64,000 nucleotides of DNA from NCBI RefSeq assembly GCF_014651135.1, contig NZ_BMWH01000013.1, positions 34,999 through 98,998 on the forward strand. Reading direction: 5' to 3'. Under the pieces are notes generated by a model that made no database searches, was not told the origin of the DNA, and worked only from the letters and a program-made list of their open reading frames with translations. A program made the position numbers and the translations under genes. The stretch comes from Streptomyces echinoruber. Its GTDB lineage: Bacteria > Actinomycetota > Actinomycetes > Streptomycetales > Streptomycetaceae. Within the stretch, counting starts at the first letter, position 1. Each line of letters opens with the position of its first letter. Positions 8,128 to 16,263 of the stretch are shown piece by piece.

Positions 8128-9672
8128 ATGACGACGGGCAGTTCGCGCACGAGCAGACCGGCCGCCGACGGCGGCATCAGCACCTTCAAGGGGCAGGAGC
8201 GCGCGCTGCGCGCCGACCGCCTCGGCACGGGGGGCCTGCTGCTCTCCGTGCTGGCCGCGACCGCCCCCCTCATGGTGGTCGCCGGTGTCATGCCCACCAC
8301 ATTCGCGGTGATCGGCGTCGTCGGCCAGCCGCTGATCTTCGTCCTCCTCGGCGCGGTCCTGGTCCTCTTCGGCGTCGGCTACGCCGAGATGAGCCGGCAC
8401 GTCCACAACGCCGGAGCCTTCTACGCGTACATCTCCCGCGGCCTGGGCGGCACCGCCGGCGCCTGCGCCGCGCTGGTCGCGCTCGTCGCCTACAACGCCC
8501 TGCAGGCCGGCATCTACGGCATCTTCGGCTTCGAGGTCTCCCACCTGTTCGCCACCTACGCCGACGTCACCGTCTCCTGGTGGATCCCGGCCCTGGCGGC
8601 CGTCGCCGTCGTCGGCGTGCTCGGCTGGCTGAAGATCGACGTCAACGCGCGCGTGCTCGGCGTGCTGCTGGTCGTCGAGGTCCTCCTCGTCGTCGTCTTC
8701 GACCTCGCCGCCGTCACCGACCCCGCCGCGGAGGGCCTGTCCCTGCACGCCTTCGACCCCGGCACGCTCACCGGCGCCGGCGTCGGCACCGCGCTGTGCT
8801 TCTGCATCGCCGCCTTCCTCGGCTTCGAGCAGGCGCCCGTCTACGCCGAGGAGACCTCCCGTCCGCACGTCCTCGTCCCGCGCGTGATGTTCCTCGCCGT
8901 GGCCGGCGTCGCCGTCTTCTTCGCGCTCAGCAGCTGGGCGCTGACCGTGGCCACCGGCCCGTCGCACATCGTCGCGCAGTCCCGGAAGGAAAGCGCCGGC
9001 CTGCTGTTCTCGCTGACCGAGTCCCGCCTCGGCGGCACCTTCACCGACGTGCTGCACGTGCTGTTCGTGACCGGCATGTTCGCGGCCATGCTCAGCTTCC
9101 ACAACGTCTGCGCCCGCTACGCCTTCGCCATGGGCCGCGAGGGCCTGCTGCCCGCCGCCTTCAGCCGCACCACCAGCGGCGGCGGTGCCCCCGGCACCGG
9201 CTCGCTGCTGCAGACCGCCGTCTCCGCGGTGGTCGTCGTCGCCTTCGCGGCCACCGACGGACGGCCGGCCGGCGACCCCACCCAGCCGGTGCTGCACCTG
9301 TTCACCTGGTTCGGCAACGTCGGCGCCCTCGGCGTGATCGTGCTGATGGCCGCCGCCAGCCTGTCGGTGATCGTATTCTTCGCGCGGCGCGGCGCGGCGG
9401 GCGCCCAGGCGTGGCGGCTGGTCACCTCGGCGCTGGCGGGCCTGGCCCTGCTGGTCATCGCGGTGTACACGGTCAAGGACTTCGACGTCCTCGTCGGCGC
9501 CGGGCCCGGTTCCTCCCTGAGCTGGATCCTGCCCGGCATCATCGGCCTCGCCCTGGTCGCGGGCCTGGCGCAGGGCCTGGTCCTGCGCGCCCGCCGCCCC
9601 GAGGCGCACGCCCGCATCGGCCTGGGCAACGAGGCGTTCCAACTGGAGAAGGCGGCGGGCGAGACCGCGTAG
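8128..9672 (+). CDS. APC-family amino acid permease
   Basis: A 514-residue integral membrane protein with about 12 hydrophobic helices, and the APC-superfamily first helix segment GTGGLLLSVLAATAPLMVVAG preceded by a basic cytoplasmic tail. It is expected to import an amino acid or amine by proton symport or exchange. Helix-rich spacing, the GFEQAPVYAEET segment after helix 6 and the HNVCARYAFAMGREG loop resemble the AAT/APC permeases common in Streptomyces. ATG 8128 follows GGAAAGGA. Substrate not predictable. Confidence 0.85.
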   Translation: MTTGSSRTSRPAADGGISTFKGQERALRADRLGTGGLLLSVLAATAPLMVVAGVMPTTFAVIGVVGQPLIFVLLGAVLVLFGVGYAEMSRHVHNAGAFYAYISRGLGGTAGACAALVALVAYNALQAGIYGIFGFEVSHLFATYADVTVSWWIPALAAVAVVGVLGWLKIDVNARVLGVLLVVEVLLVVVFDLAAVTDPAAEGLSLHAFDPGTLTGAGVGTALCFCIAAFLGFEQAPVYAEETSRPHVLVPRVMFLAVAGVAVFFALSSWALTVATGPSHIVAQSRKESAGLLFSLTESRLGGTFTDVLHVLFVTGMFAAMLSFHNVCARYAFAMGREGLLPAAFSRTTSGGGAPGTGSLLQTAVSAVVVVAFAATDGRPAGDPTQPVLHLFTWFGNVGALGVIVLMAAASLSVIVFFARRGAAGAQAWRLVTSALAGLALLVIAVYTVKDFDVLVGAGPGSSLSWILPGIIGLALVAGLAQGLVLRARRPEAHARIGLGNEAFQLEKAAGETA

Positions 9673-9753
9673 CCGCCGCGGGGCCGCTGCGGACTCGCCG
9701 CGGGCCCGTCTCTGTCCGCCGCCCCGCGGGAACGTGGTTACGGAAACCCTGAC

Positions 9754-9795
9754 GAGCACCCGCAATCCCTGGCCGCGAGGGGAGCGCGGGTGCTC
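9754..9795. promoter_or_regulatory. Inverted repeat before the molybdenum oxidoreductase
   Basis: gagcacccgc at 9754-9763 and gcgggtgctc at 9786-9795 form a perfect 10-bp inverted repeat with a 22-nt loop. It lies immediately upstream of the GTG at 9806, or inside the reading frame if GTG 9734 is used. It could be an operator or an mRNA hairpin. Confidence 0.45.
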
Positions 9796-9805
9796 GAATG
9801 GCAAT

Positions 9806-10744
9806 GTGACCCTTGAACCACCACCCGAATCGCCCGCGCAGCCGGAGAGGCCGCGGTCCGAGAAGCCGCGGCCGGAACAGCGGCCGCAGTCGGAGAAGCT
9901 GCGGCCGCAACCGTCCCGGCCGGAATCGCAGCCGGAATCGCAGCCGCAGCCGCAGCAGGAACGGCCGGAACGGCCGGAACGGCCGGAACAGCCGGAAAAG
10001 CCGGAGGAGTTGGAGCGACCGGCGCAGCCCGAGGCAGACGCGGCCGGCCGGCCGATCGGCCGCCGCGTCCTGCTCGGCACCCTCGGCCTGGGCGCGCTCG
10101 GCGTGGTCGCCGCGCCCGCCCTGCAGCGCGCCACGGAGTCCCTGCTCGCCGGCGCGGCCGACAAGGACCCCACCGGCCTGACCGGTCTGCTGCCCAACGG
10201 CGGCGGCTTCCGCTACTACTCGGTCACCGCCTCCGTCCCGCACCGCACCGCCGCCACCTACCGCCTCACCGTGGACGGCCTGGTCGACCGCCCGCGCACC
10301 TACACCCTGGCCGACCTCGAGGCGCTGCCGCAGACCCGCCTGGTGCGCGACGTCCAGTGCGTCACCGGCTGGCGCGTCCCGCACACCCCCTTCACGGGCG
10401 TCCGCCTCTCCGTCCTGCTGGACGCGGCCGGCGTCCGCCCCACCGCGCGAGCCGTCCGCTTCACCTGCTTCGACGGCGCCTACACCGAGAGCCTCACCCT
10501 CGCCCAGGCCCGCCGCTCCGACGTCCTGGTCGCCCTGCGCCTGCAGGACAAGCCCCTCGGCCACGCCCACGGCGGCCCCGTCCGCCTCTACGTGGCGCCC
10601 ATGTACTTCTACAAGTCCGCCAAGTGGCTCTCCGGCATCACCGTCACCGACGAGGTGCGGCCGGGCTACTGGGAGGAGCGCGGCTACGACGTGGACGCCT
10701 GGGTCGGCCGCTCCAACGGACGCGACGACACCCCTACGAGCTGA
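9806..10744 (+). CDS. Tat-exported molybdopterin oxidoreductase (sulfite oxidase family)
   Basis: About 312 residues from GTG 9806, or 336 from GTG 9734; neither start has a clear ribosome site. After a low-complexity Pro/Glu/Gln segment of roughly 65 residues (repeats of RPE and PEQ) comes a twin-arginine signal, GRRVLLGTLGLGALGV. The sulfite-oxidase/YedY-like Mo-cofactor domain follows, and the Mo-ligating cysteine is in RDVQCVTGW. It is expected to be exported folded by Tat and to act outside the membrane. The next gene is a cytochrome b, its likely electron partner. The long acidic and proline-rich leader before a Tat motif is unusual. Substrate unknown. Confidence 0.8.
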   Translation: MTLEPPPESPAQPERPRSEKPRPEQRPQSEKLRPQPSRPESQPESQPQPQQERPERPERPEQPEKPEELERPAQPEADAAGRPIGRRVLLGTLGLGALGVVAAPALQRATESLLAGAADKDPTGLTGLLPNGGGFRYYSVTASVPHRTAATYRLTVDGLVDRPRTYTLADLEALPQTRLVRDVQCVTGWRVPHTPFTGVRLSVLLDAAGVRPTARAVRFTCFDGAYTESLTLAQARRSDVLVALRLQDKPLGHAHGGPVRLYVAPMYFYKSAKWLSGITVTDEVRPGYWEERGYDVDAWVGRSNGRDDTPTS

Positions 10745-10792
10745 CCCCACGACCTGACCCCACGAGCCGACCCCACGACCTGACCCCACGGC
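10741..10792. repeat. 13-bp tandem repeat (4 copies) starting at a stop codon
   Basis: Four head-to-tail copies of ctgaccccacgac, two with one or two changes. The first copy contains the TGA stop of the molybdenum oxidoreductase (10742-10744). The repeat fills about half of the 100-bp gap before the cytochrome gene. Confidence 0.95.
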
Positions 10793-10844
10793 CGATGCCA
10801 AGAGCCACCCCCAAGAGCCGCCCCCACCACCTGACGAGCCGACG

Positions 10845-11468
10845 ATGCCCCTGAGCGCCGACGCCCCGCCCACCACCGCCCGCGTGCGCCGCTTCACCCG
10901 CGCCGAACGCTGGGTGCACCGCACCACGGCCGCCCTCATGGGCCTGTGCGTGCTGACCGCGGCCTGCCTCTACGTCCCCCAGCTCGCCGAACTCGTGGGC
11001 CGCCGCGACCTCGTCGTCCGCGTCCACGAGATCTCCGGCGTCTGCCTGCCGCTGCCCGTCCTGGCCGGCCTCGCCTCCCGCGCCTTCCGCGCCGACCTGG
11101 GCCTCCTCAACCGCTTCGGCCCGCACGACCGCGTCTGGCTGCGCGCCGCCCTGCGCCGCGACCGGCGCCCCGCCTCCCGCCCCGCCGGCAAGTTCAACGC
11201 CGGCCAGAAGCTCTACGCCTCCTGGCTCGCCGGCGCCGTCCTCGTCATGCTCGGCACCGGCCTGCTGATGTGGTTCACCCACCTCACCCCGCTGATGTGG
11301 CGCACCAGCGCCACCTTCGTCCACGACTGGCTCGCCCTCACCCTCGGCGTCGTCCTCGGCGGCCACATCGGCATGGCCCTCGCCGATCCCGAGGCCCGCC
11401 GCGGCCTGCGCACCGGCCGGGTCGGCCGCGACTGGGCGGAGCGCGAACACCCGCTGTGGCGGCCGTGA
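10845..11468 (+). CDS. Cytochrome b561/formate dehydrogenase gamma-like membrane subunit
   Basis: A 207-residue membrane protein with about four helices and the histidines expected for heme b: AERWVHRTTA before helix 1, VRVHEISGV, VHDWLAL and GGHIGMA. The fold resembles the cytochrome b subunit of formate dehydrogenase and YedZ-type partners. It would anchor the preceding Mo enzyme to the membrane and pass electrons to or from quinone. A signature segment GKFNAGQKLYASW links helices 2 and 3. ATG 10845 has only a weak purine-rich site. Same strand as the Mo oxidoreductase, 100 bp downstream. Confidence 0.8.
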   Translation: MPLSADAPPTTARVRRFTRAERWVHRTTAALMGLCVLTAACLYVPQLAELVGRRDLVVRVHEISGVCLPLPVLAGLASRAFRADLGLLNRFGPHDRVWLRAALRRDRRPASRPAGKFNAGQKLYASWLAGAVLVMLGTGLLMWFTHLTPLMWRTSATFVHDWLALTLGVVLGGHIGMALADPEARRGLRTGRVGRDWAEREHPLWRP

Positions 11469-11500
11469 GCGCCCGAGGATCGCGAGCGCCGGGAACGCGA

Positions 11501-11557
11501 CGGGCCCGCCCGCTCTCCCGGCGCCGGCGTACGGCCGTCGGGGAGCGGGCGGGCCCG
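11501..11557. terminator. Bidirectional hairpin terminator
   Basis: A perfect 15-bp stem (cgggcccgcccgctc at 11501-11515 with its complement at 11543-11557) lies between the rightward cytochrome gene and the leftward gluconate permease gene. There is no T tract, as is usual in Streptomyces. Confidence 0.75.
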
Positions 11558-11576
11558 CGCCGCCGTACCCCCGCTG

Positions 11577-11621
11577 GATCACGAGGGAGAGCAGGACGCT
11601 AGATCACGAGGGAGAGCAGGA
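11577..11621. repeat. 20-bp direct repeat across the gntP stop codon
   Basis: gatcacgagggagagcagga occurs at 11577-11596 and 11602-11621. The second copy is the last coding sequence of the permease up to its TAG (11599-11601), and the first is an exact extra copy just downstream of the stop. It looks like a duplication of the gene end. Confidence 0.9.
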
Positions 11622-12996
11622 GCACCAGGCCGCCGGCGACCACGGAGATGACGCACTCCATCACCGACCAGGTTTTCAGGTTCTGCCCGACGCTCAGCCC
11701 GAAGTACTCCTTGACCAGCCAGAATCCGGCGTCGTTGACATGGCTGAGGAACAGTGAGCCGGCGCCGATGGCCAGGACCAGCAGGGCGGTGTGCGTGGTC
11801 GACATGTCGGCCGCGAGCGGCGCGACCAGACCGGCCGCCGAGACGGTCGCGACCGTCGCCGAGCCCGTCGCCAGCCGGATCGCCACCGCGATCAGCCAGG
11901 CCAGCAGCAGCGCCGGGATCGACCAGTCCTTGGATATGTCCAGCACCATCCGGCCCACGCCGCAGTCGATCAGCGTCTGTTTGAAGCCGCCGCCCGCGCC
12001 CACGATGAGCAGGATGCCCGCGATGGGCGCCAGGCCCTTCTCGACCGCCTCCGACAGCCGCTGCCCGGTGATCCCGGCCGGCCGGCCCAGCGTGAAGATG
12101 CCCACGACGACCGCCGCGAGCAGGGCGATGAGCGGCGAGCCGATCACGTCGAAGACGCGCTGCACGGTGTGCTGCGGGTCGTCGACGACGATGTCCACCA
12201 GCGCCTTGGCCAGCATGAGCACGACCGGCAGCAGCATCGTGCCCAGGGTGACGCCGAAACCGGGCCGCCGCTCCAGCTCCTCCGAGGTGCGCTGGGGGAT
12301 CATGCGGTCCGGCGCCTGGACGTCCACCCAGCGGGCGGCGAACCGGGAGAAGACCGGACCGGCGACGATCACCGTCGGGATCGCCACCAGCACGCCGAGC
12401 GCGAGCGTCACCCCGAGGTCGGCCTTCACCGCGTCGATCGCGGCGAGCGGGCCGGGGTGCGGCGGGATCAGGCCGTGCATCACGGACAGGCCCGCCAGCG
12501 CCGGGATGCCGATGCGCATCAGCGAGTAGTTGCCGCGCCGGGCGACCATCAGCACCACCGGGATCAGCAGCACGATGCCGACCTCGAAGAACAGCGGCAG
12601 CCCGATGACGGAGGCGATCAGCACCATCGCCCACGGCATCGCCCGCCCCCCGGCCCGGGCCAGGATGGTGTCGACGATCTGGTCGGCGCCGCCGGAGTCG
12701 GCGAGCAGCCGGCCCAGGATCGCGCCCAGCGCGATCAGTACGCCCACACCCGCCACGGTCGACCCGAGACCGGTGCCGAAGCTGATGATGACCTTGTCGA
12801 GCGGGGCCCCGGCGAACGCCCCGAGCGCCAGCGACCCGATGGTCAGCGCCAGGAAGGCGTGGAGTTTGAACCGGGTGATGAGCAGGACGATGACGGCGAT
12901 GCCCGCCAGCACGGCGATGCCCAACCGGGCGTGGCCCGCGGAGGTGATCGGCTCGACGGTGTCCGCTGCCAGCATCTCGACGCTGAGTCTGGTCAC
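11599..12996 (-). CDS. gntP: GntP-family gluconate:H+ symporter
   Basis: A 465-residue inner-membrane permease with 12 or more hydrophobic segments and the GntP-family look: LITRFKLHAFLALTIGSLALG near the N-terminus, LRIGIPALAGLSVMHGLIPPHPGP with its conserved PPHPGP motif, and ALLVLAIGAGSLFLSHVNDAGFW near the end. It imports gluconate. GTG 12996 is preceded by AAGGAAA; an upstream in-frame ATG at 13056 lacks a site. The gluconokinase gene lies 139 bp upstream on the same strand, and the GntR-type regulator is divergent beyond it, making a compact gluconate-use unit. Confidence 0.9.
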   Translation of the reverse strand: MTRLSVEMLAADTVEPITSAGHARLGIAVLAGIAVIVLLITRFKLHAFLALTIGSLALGAFAGAPLDKVIISFGTGLGSTVAGVGVLIALGAILGRLLADSGGADQIVDTILARAGGRAMPWAMVLIASVIGLPLFFEVGIVLLIPVVLMVARRGNYSLMRIGIPALAGLSVMHGLIPPHPGPLAAIDAVKADLGVTLALGVLVAIPTVIVAGPVFSRFAARWVDVQAPDRMIPQRTSEELERRPGFGVTLGTMLLPVVLMLAKALVDIVVDDPQHTVQRVFDVIGSPLIALLAAVVVGIFTLGRPAGITGQRLSEAVEKGLAPIAGILLIVGAGGGFKQTLIDCGVGRMVLDISKDWSIPALLLAWLIAVAIRLATGSATVATVSAAGLVAPLAADMSTTHTALLVLAIGAGSLFLSHVNDAGFWLVKEYFGLSVGQNLKTWSVMECVISVVAGGLVLLLSLVI

Positions 12997-13068
12997 GGTG
13001 GTTTCCTTGCGGTACGGGGACAGGGGAGGGCGCCGGGGCCGTCGCGGGTGCGCCACGGTCCGCGGTGC

Positions 13069-13126
13069 GGTGGTGCCGTGGGGGGTGTGGTGCCGTGGGG
13101 GGTGGTGCTGTGGGGTGGGGGGTGGT
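13069..13126. repeat. G-rich tandem repeat after gluconokinase
   Basis: About three and a half imperfect copies of a 15-18 bp unit of the form ggtggtgccgtggggg, on the plus strand, starting about 10 bp beyond the gntK stop (13136) and filling the gap before gntP. On the plus strand it is G-rich with runs of four to six G, so quadruplex formation is conceivable. Confidence 0.8.
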
Positions 13127-13135
13127 GAACCGGCG

Positions 13136-13654
13136 TCAGGAGGCGGGCTCGGGGAGCCTGCGCAGGGCGTTCGCCGCGCGCTCGGTGATCTCCTCCGGGC
13201 TGCCCGCGACGTCCACCTCGACGCCCGGCTCGTCCGGCCCGAGCGGTTCGAGCGTGGCGAACTGGGAGTCGAGCAGCGCCGTGGGCATGAAGTGCCCCCG
13301 CCGGTGCGACATCCGGTCCTCGATCAGCGCGCGGCCGCCGGTGAGGTGCACGAACACCAACCCGGGGGCCGCCGCGCGCAACCGGTCCCGGTAGGACCGC
13401 TTCAGCGCCGAGCAACTGACCACCCCGCCCAGCCCGGACCGCTCGTGCGCCCAGGCGCCGATGGCGTCCAGCCAGGGCCGGCGGTCGTCGTCCGTCAGCG
13501 GGACGCCGGCCGACATCTTGGCGATGTTGGCCGGCGGGTGGAACTCGTCGCCCTCGGCGTACGGGACGCCGAACCGGGCCGCGAGCAGGGGACCGATGGT
13601 GGTCTTGCCGGTGCCCGCGACGCCCATGACCACGACGACGTGGGGGGTGCTCAT
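13136..13654 (-). CDS. gntK: Gluconokinase
   Basis: A 172-residue P-loop kinase converting gluconate to 6-phosphogluconate for the pentose phosphate pathway. Walker A is GVAGTGKT at 11-18. GDEFHPPANIAKM is the gluconate-binding segment characteristic of GntK, and CSALKRSYRD and HRRGHFMP are further family motifs. Length is normal. ATG 13654 follows GAGGCAG. It is the first gene of the leftward gntK-gntP unit and is divergent from the FadR/GntR-type regulator, sharing a 140-bp promoter region with it. Confidence 0.95.
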   Translation of the reverse strand: MSTPHVVVVMGVAGTGKTTIGPLLAARFGVPYAEGDEFHPPANIAKMSAGVPLTDDDRRPWLDAIGAWAHERSGLGGVVSCSALKRSYRDRLRAAAPGLVFVHLTGGRALIEDRMSHRRGHFMPTALLDSQFATLEPLGPDEPGVEVDVAGSPEEITERAANALRRLPEPAS

Positions 13655-13794
13655 CGCTGCCTCACTGGTTGCGCTGTCTTCTTCGACACGTGATGTCGAC
13701 GCAACTGAAACCCATTAGGTACGACGAATTCAAGAGTCTGCGCCAAATAAGTCTGACTTTTTGTTCGCGTGATCCACCCCGTACTCTGAGTCGC
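13655..13794. promoter_or_regulatory. Divergent promoter region of the gluconate genes
   Basis: This 140-bp, AT-richer region separates gntK from its regulator. The hexamer agtctg occurs twice (around 13734 and 13750), beside a T-rich stretch, and is a candidate half-site for the regulator. For the rightward gene, tactct at 13782-13787 is a -10-like box 7 nt before the ATG at 13795, implying a leaderless or nearly leaderless mRNA. Confidence 0.5.
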
Positions 13795-14496
13795 ATGAGC
13801 ACACCGGGCCGGGGGCTGCACGGCCGTGTACTGGACACCCTCGGCCCCGCCATCACCGCGGGCGAGTACCCACCGGGCAGCGTCCTGCGCACCGACGAAC
13901 TCGCCCAGCGCTTCGAGGTCTCCCGCTCGGTGATGCGCGAGGCGGTGCGGGTCCTGGAATCGATGCACCTGGTCGAGTCCCGCCGCCGCGTGGGCGTGAC
14001 GGTCCTGCCTCCGGCGCGGTGGAACGTCTACGACCCGCAGGTCATCCGCTGGCGCCTGGCCGGCGCCGACCGCCCGCGCCAGCTGCGCTCGCTCACCGTG
14101 CTGCGCTCGGCGATCGAACCGGTAGCCGCGCGCCTGGCGGCCCGGCACGCCACGCCCGAGCAGTGCGCCCAACTCACCGAGTGCGCCCTCGGCATGGTCG
14201 CCAACTCACGCGGCCACCGCCTGCAGGAGTACCTCGTCCACGACGTCGCCTTCCACCGCGTGATCCTCGACGCCTCCGGCAACGAGATGTTCGCCCGCCT
14301 CGGCGACGTCGTCGCGGAGGTCCTGGCCGGCCGCACCCACCACGACGTCATGTTCGACGACCCCGACCCGGCCGCCGTCACCCTCCACGTCCGGCTCGCC
14401 GAGGCCGTCCGCGCCGGCGACGCGGCCCGCGCGGAGGAACTCACCCGCGAAATCACCCTGGGGGCGCTGCAGGAACTGGACATCCTGGCGCCGTAG
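13795..14496 (+). CDS. gntR: FadR-subfamily GntR regulator of gluconate use
   Basis: A 233-residue repressor. The N-terminal winged helix has LRTDELAQRFEVSRSVMREA around 30-50, and an all-helical FCD-type effector domain follows (conserved Asp/His in HDVAFHRVILDASGN). It most likely binds gluconate or 6-phosphogluconate and controls the divergent gntK-gntP genes as well as itself. ATG 13795 is chosen over an upstream in-frame start at 13669 because the family begins near MSTPGRGLHGRVL and because tactct lies 7 nt before it, consistent with leaderless expression. The gene symbol rests on context. A hexamer repeat begins at its stop codon. Confidence 0.85.
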   Translation: MSTPGRGLHGRVLDTLGPAITAGEYPPGSVLRTDELAQRFEVSRSVMREAVRVLESMHLVESRRRVGVTVLPPARWNVYDPQVIRWRLAGADRPRQLRSLTVLRSAIEPVAARLAARHATPEQCAQLTECALGMVANSRGHRLQEYLVHDVAFHRVILDASGNEMFARLGDVVAEVLAGRTHHDVMFDDPDPAAVTLHVRLAEAVRAGDAARAEELTREITLGALQELDILAP

Positions 14497-14532
14497 CCGT
14501 AGCCGTAGCCGTAGCCGTAGCCGTAGCCGTAG
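14491..14532. repeat. Hexanucleotide repeat (ccgtag)x7 starting at a stop codon
   Basis: Seven perfect copies of ccgtag. The TAG of the first copy is the stop codon of the GntR regulator gene (14494-14496), so every copy carries an in-frame stop. It lies between this gene and the convergent YchJ-like gene. Confidence 0.97.
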
Positions 14533-14606
14533 CCGAGCCGGACCGGACCGGAGTCGGATCGGAGTCGGCGGCCGGGCCGCGGCCGCGCCGGACCCCGGCG
14601 CTACGG

Positions 14607-14981
14607 CTACTCCAGGAACTCCCCGTCCACGTACACCCACGCCCCGTCGAGGCGCTCGAACCGGCTCCGCTCGTGCAGCACGCCGCCCCGGTAGGAGGCG
14701 CGGAAGGTCACCGTCCCGGTGCGGTGGAAGGCGGAGCCGCCGCTGGTGTCCAGCACCTCCAGGCCGGTCCACCGCATCCCCGGGTCCAGGTCGAGCCGCG
14801 CCGGCCGGGTGCGCGGATGCCAGGTCCGCAGCAGGTACCCCGCGTCACCCTTCACGAAGGCGCTGTAGCGCGACCGCATCAGCGCCTCGGCACTCGGCGC
14901 GGCGGCGGCACCGGAGTGCAGACGGCCGCAGCACTCCTCGTACACCCGGGGCAGCCCGCACGGGCAGGTACGCGTGGTCAT
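14607..14981 (-). CDS. YchJ-family protein with SEC-C-like metal site
   Basis: A 124-residue small cytoplasmic protein. The N-terminus holds a cysteine-rich SEC-C-type zinc motif (CPCGLPRVYEECCG, residues 6-19). The rest is the YchJ alpha/beta domain with the family segment LMRSRYSAFVKGDAGYLLRTW. The molecular function is not established for the family; it may be a metal-binding accessory to protein handling. ATG 14981 is preceded by GGCGGG. An ATG nine bases earlier (MAGMTT) is also possible and has AGGCGG. Confidence 0.8.
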   Translation of the reverse strand: MTTRTCPCGLPRVYEECCGRLHSGAAAAPSAEALMRSRYSAFVKGDAGYLLRTWHPRTRPARLDLDPGMRWTGLEVLDTSGGSAFHRTGTVTFRASYRGGVLHERSRFERLDGAWVYVDGEFLE

Positions 14982-15059
14982 GCCCGCCATTCTGCCGCCT
15001 GCCCGCGCAGCGGTCCGCGCACGGGGGTCCGGAGGACCGGCGGACATCCGCACCTGCGC

Positions 15060-15097
15060 GAGGGCCCTGCCGGCCGACGGGAACCGGCAGGGCCCTC
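15060..15097. terminator. Hairpin terminator after the DUF397 gene
   Basis: A perfect 14-bp stem (gagggccctgccgg at 15060-15073 and its complement at 15084-15097, 10-nt loop), 16 bp after the stop of the leftward DUF397 gene. Confidence 0.75.
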
Positions 15098-15112
15098 ACG
15101 GGCGTACGAACG

Positions 15113-15328
15113 TCAGACCCGCGGCTCCGACGAGGCCAGCCCGACCAACCCCGCCCACGCCTCACGCGAGACCGTGAGGACGGGTCCGGCGACGGCCTTG
15201 GAGTCGCGGACGTGCACAACTGCCTTGGCGGCAGCGACTTCTACGCACTGACCACCCTCGGTTCCGCTGTAGCTGCTCTTGAACCAGACGAGGCCGGATG
15301 CGGGGGTCGAGGACTCGACGTTGTTCAT
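15113..15328 (-). CDS. DUF397 protein
   Basis: A 71-residue DUF397 protein with the family core VWFKSSYSGTEGGQCVEVA and VRDSK. These small proteins are almost always paired with an Scr1/DUF5753 XRE regulator, as here. Its ATG at 15328 overlaps the TGA of the regulator by 4 nt (ATGA), so translation is coupled. In studied pairs (for example WhiJ- and BldB-related systems) the small protein modulates the DNA-binding partner that influences development. Whether this pair behaves as a toxin-antitoxin-like or developmental switch is not known. Confidence 0.9.
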   Translation of the reverse strand: MNNVESSTPASGLVWFKSSYSGTEGGQCVEVAAAKAVVHVRDSKAVAGPVLTVSREAWAGLVGLASSEPRV

Positions 15329-16263
15329 AGCGCTCCCAGCAACCCTTCGACGAACTTCATCGACTCTCGCGGACTGAGAGCCTGTGATCGGATGATCCCA
15401 TAGCGTGCGGCCGCGAGAGCCGTCTGTTCCGGGTCGGTCTCAAAAACACTGGTCGCGTGCGTCTCGGCGTAGACGAACTTCTTGCCGTCCTTCCGGGTGG
15501 CGACCGTGAACGGCCCGTTCACGCCTGCGTTCTCCTCACACTCGGTCGGCATGACCTGGATCTCGACGTTCTGCTTCTGGCCGATGAGGAGGATGAGTTC
15601 CAGTTGTCCCCGCAGCACGTCCGTGCCGCCGTACCGGTGCCGCAGCACCGCCTCATCCATCACGAAGCTCAAAAGTGGGGCGGGTCGCCGGTCGAAGATG
15701 TCCTGCCGGGCCAACCGAGCGGCCACCCGCTGCTCGACCGTTTCCGGGTCCAGGGGCGGACGCCGCATCGCGAGCAGCGCCCTCATGTACTCCTCGGTCT
15801 GAAGCAGCCCGTTGACGACATGGGTGTCGTACATGAGCAGTTCAAGGCACTCCTTCTCCAGGACCGCCATCCCCTGGAAGAACACCGGGTACTGGGCCCG
15901 CTCCACCTGCTCCTTCCACACGCACAGCAGCCCGCCCGCCTCCAGTACCTCGTCGGCCCGCTCGATCGTCCTGGGCGACGGAATCCTCCGTCCCTGCTCG
16001 AACGACGCGACGGTGGACGCCGAGTACCCGAGCCGCCTGCCGAACTCCTCGCGCTCCAGCCCCTTTCGCAGCCGCAGCATCTTCATGGTCTGCCCGAACG
16101 CGACGATGACGCCCCGCCCGGCCTCGTCCTCCGGCCGCCGCCCGGCCCCGCCGTCGTTCACCCGGCCGTCCCCGGGGCTCACGACCGCCGCTCCCGTGCC
16201 GCCGTTCCCACGCTCCCCGGGGGCCGCTCCGGCCCCCGCCTCCGCGTCCTTGCGCTCCGTCAT
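15325..16263 (-). CDS. XRE-family regulator with Scr1/DUF5753 domain
   Basis: A 312-residue protein: a low-complexity N-terminus of about 50 residues (Gly/Ala/Glu/Arg), an XRE helix-turn-helix at about 60-115 (LRLRKGLEREEFGRRLGYSA then TVASFEQGRRIPS), and a C-terminal DUF5753 domain with the usual LLMYDTHVVNGLLQTEEYMRA start. It is a WhiJ-like transcription regulator typical of Streptomyces, co-translated with the DUF397 partner. ATG 16263 is the likely start, although the acidic leader makes a later start possible. Neighbouring targets are not evident; the chaplin genes lie about 2.2 kb away beyond the tRNA and the peptidase. Confidence 0.9.
   Translation of the reverse strand: MTERKDAEAGAGAAPGERGNGGTGAAVVSPGDGRVNDGGAGRRPEDEAGRGVIVAFGQTMKMLRLRKGLEREEFGRRLGYSASTVASFEQGRRIPSPRTIERADEVLEAGGLLCVWKEQVERAQYPVFFQGMAVLEKECLELLMYDTHVVNGLLQTEEYMRALLAMRRPPLDPETVEQRVAARLARQDIFDRRPAPLLSFVMDEAVLRHRYGGTDVLRGQLELILLIGQKQNVEIQVMPTECEENAGVNGPFTVATRKDGKKFVYAETHATSVFETDPEQTALAAARYGIIRSQALSPRESMKFVEGLLGAL

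Noticed and set aside
8841..9629. Minus-strand frames inside the APC permease gene
   Set aside because: They are low-complexity Ser/Thr/Arg/Ala translations without starts, typical antisense shadows.
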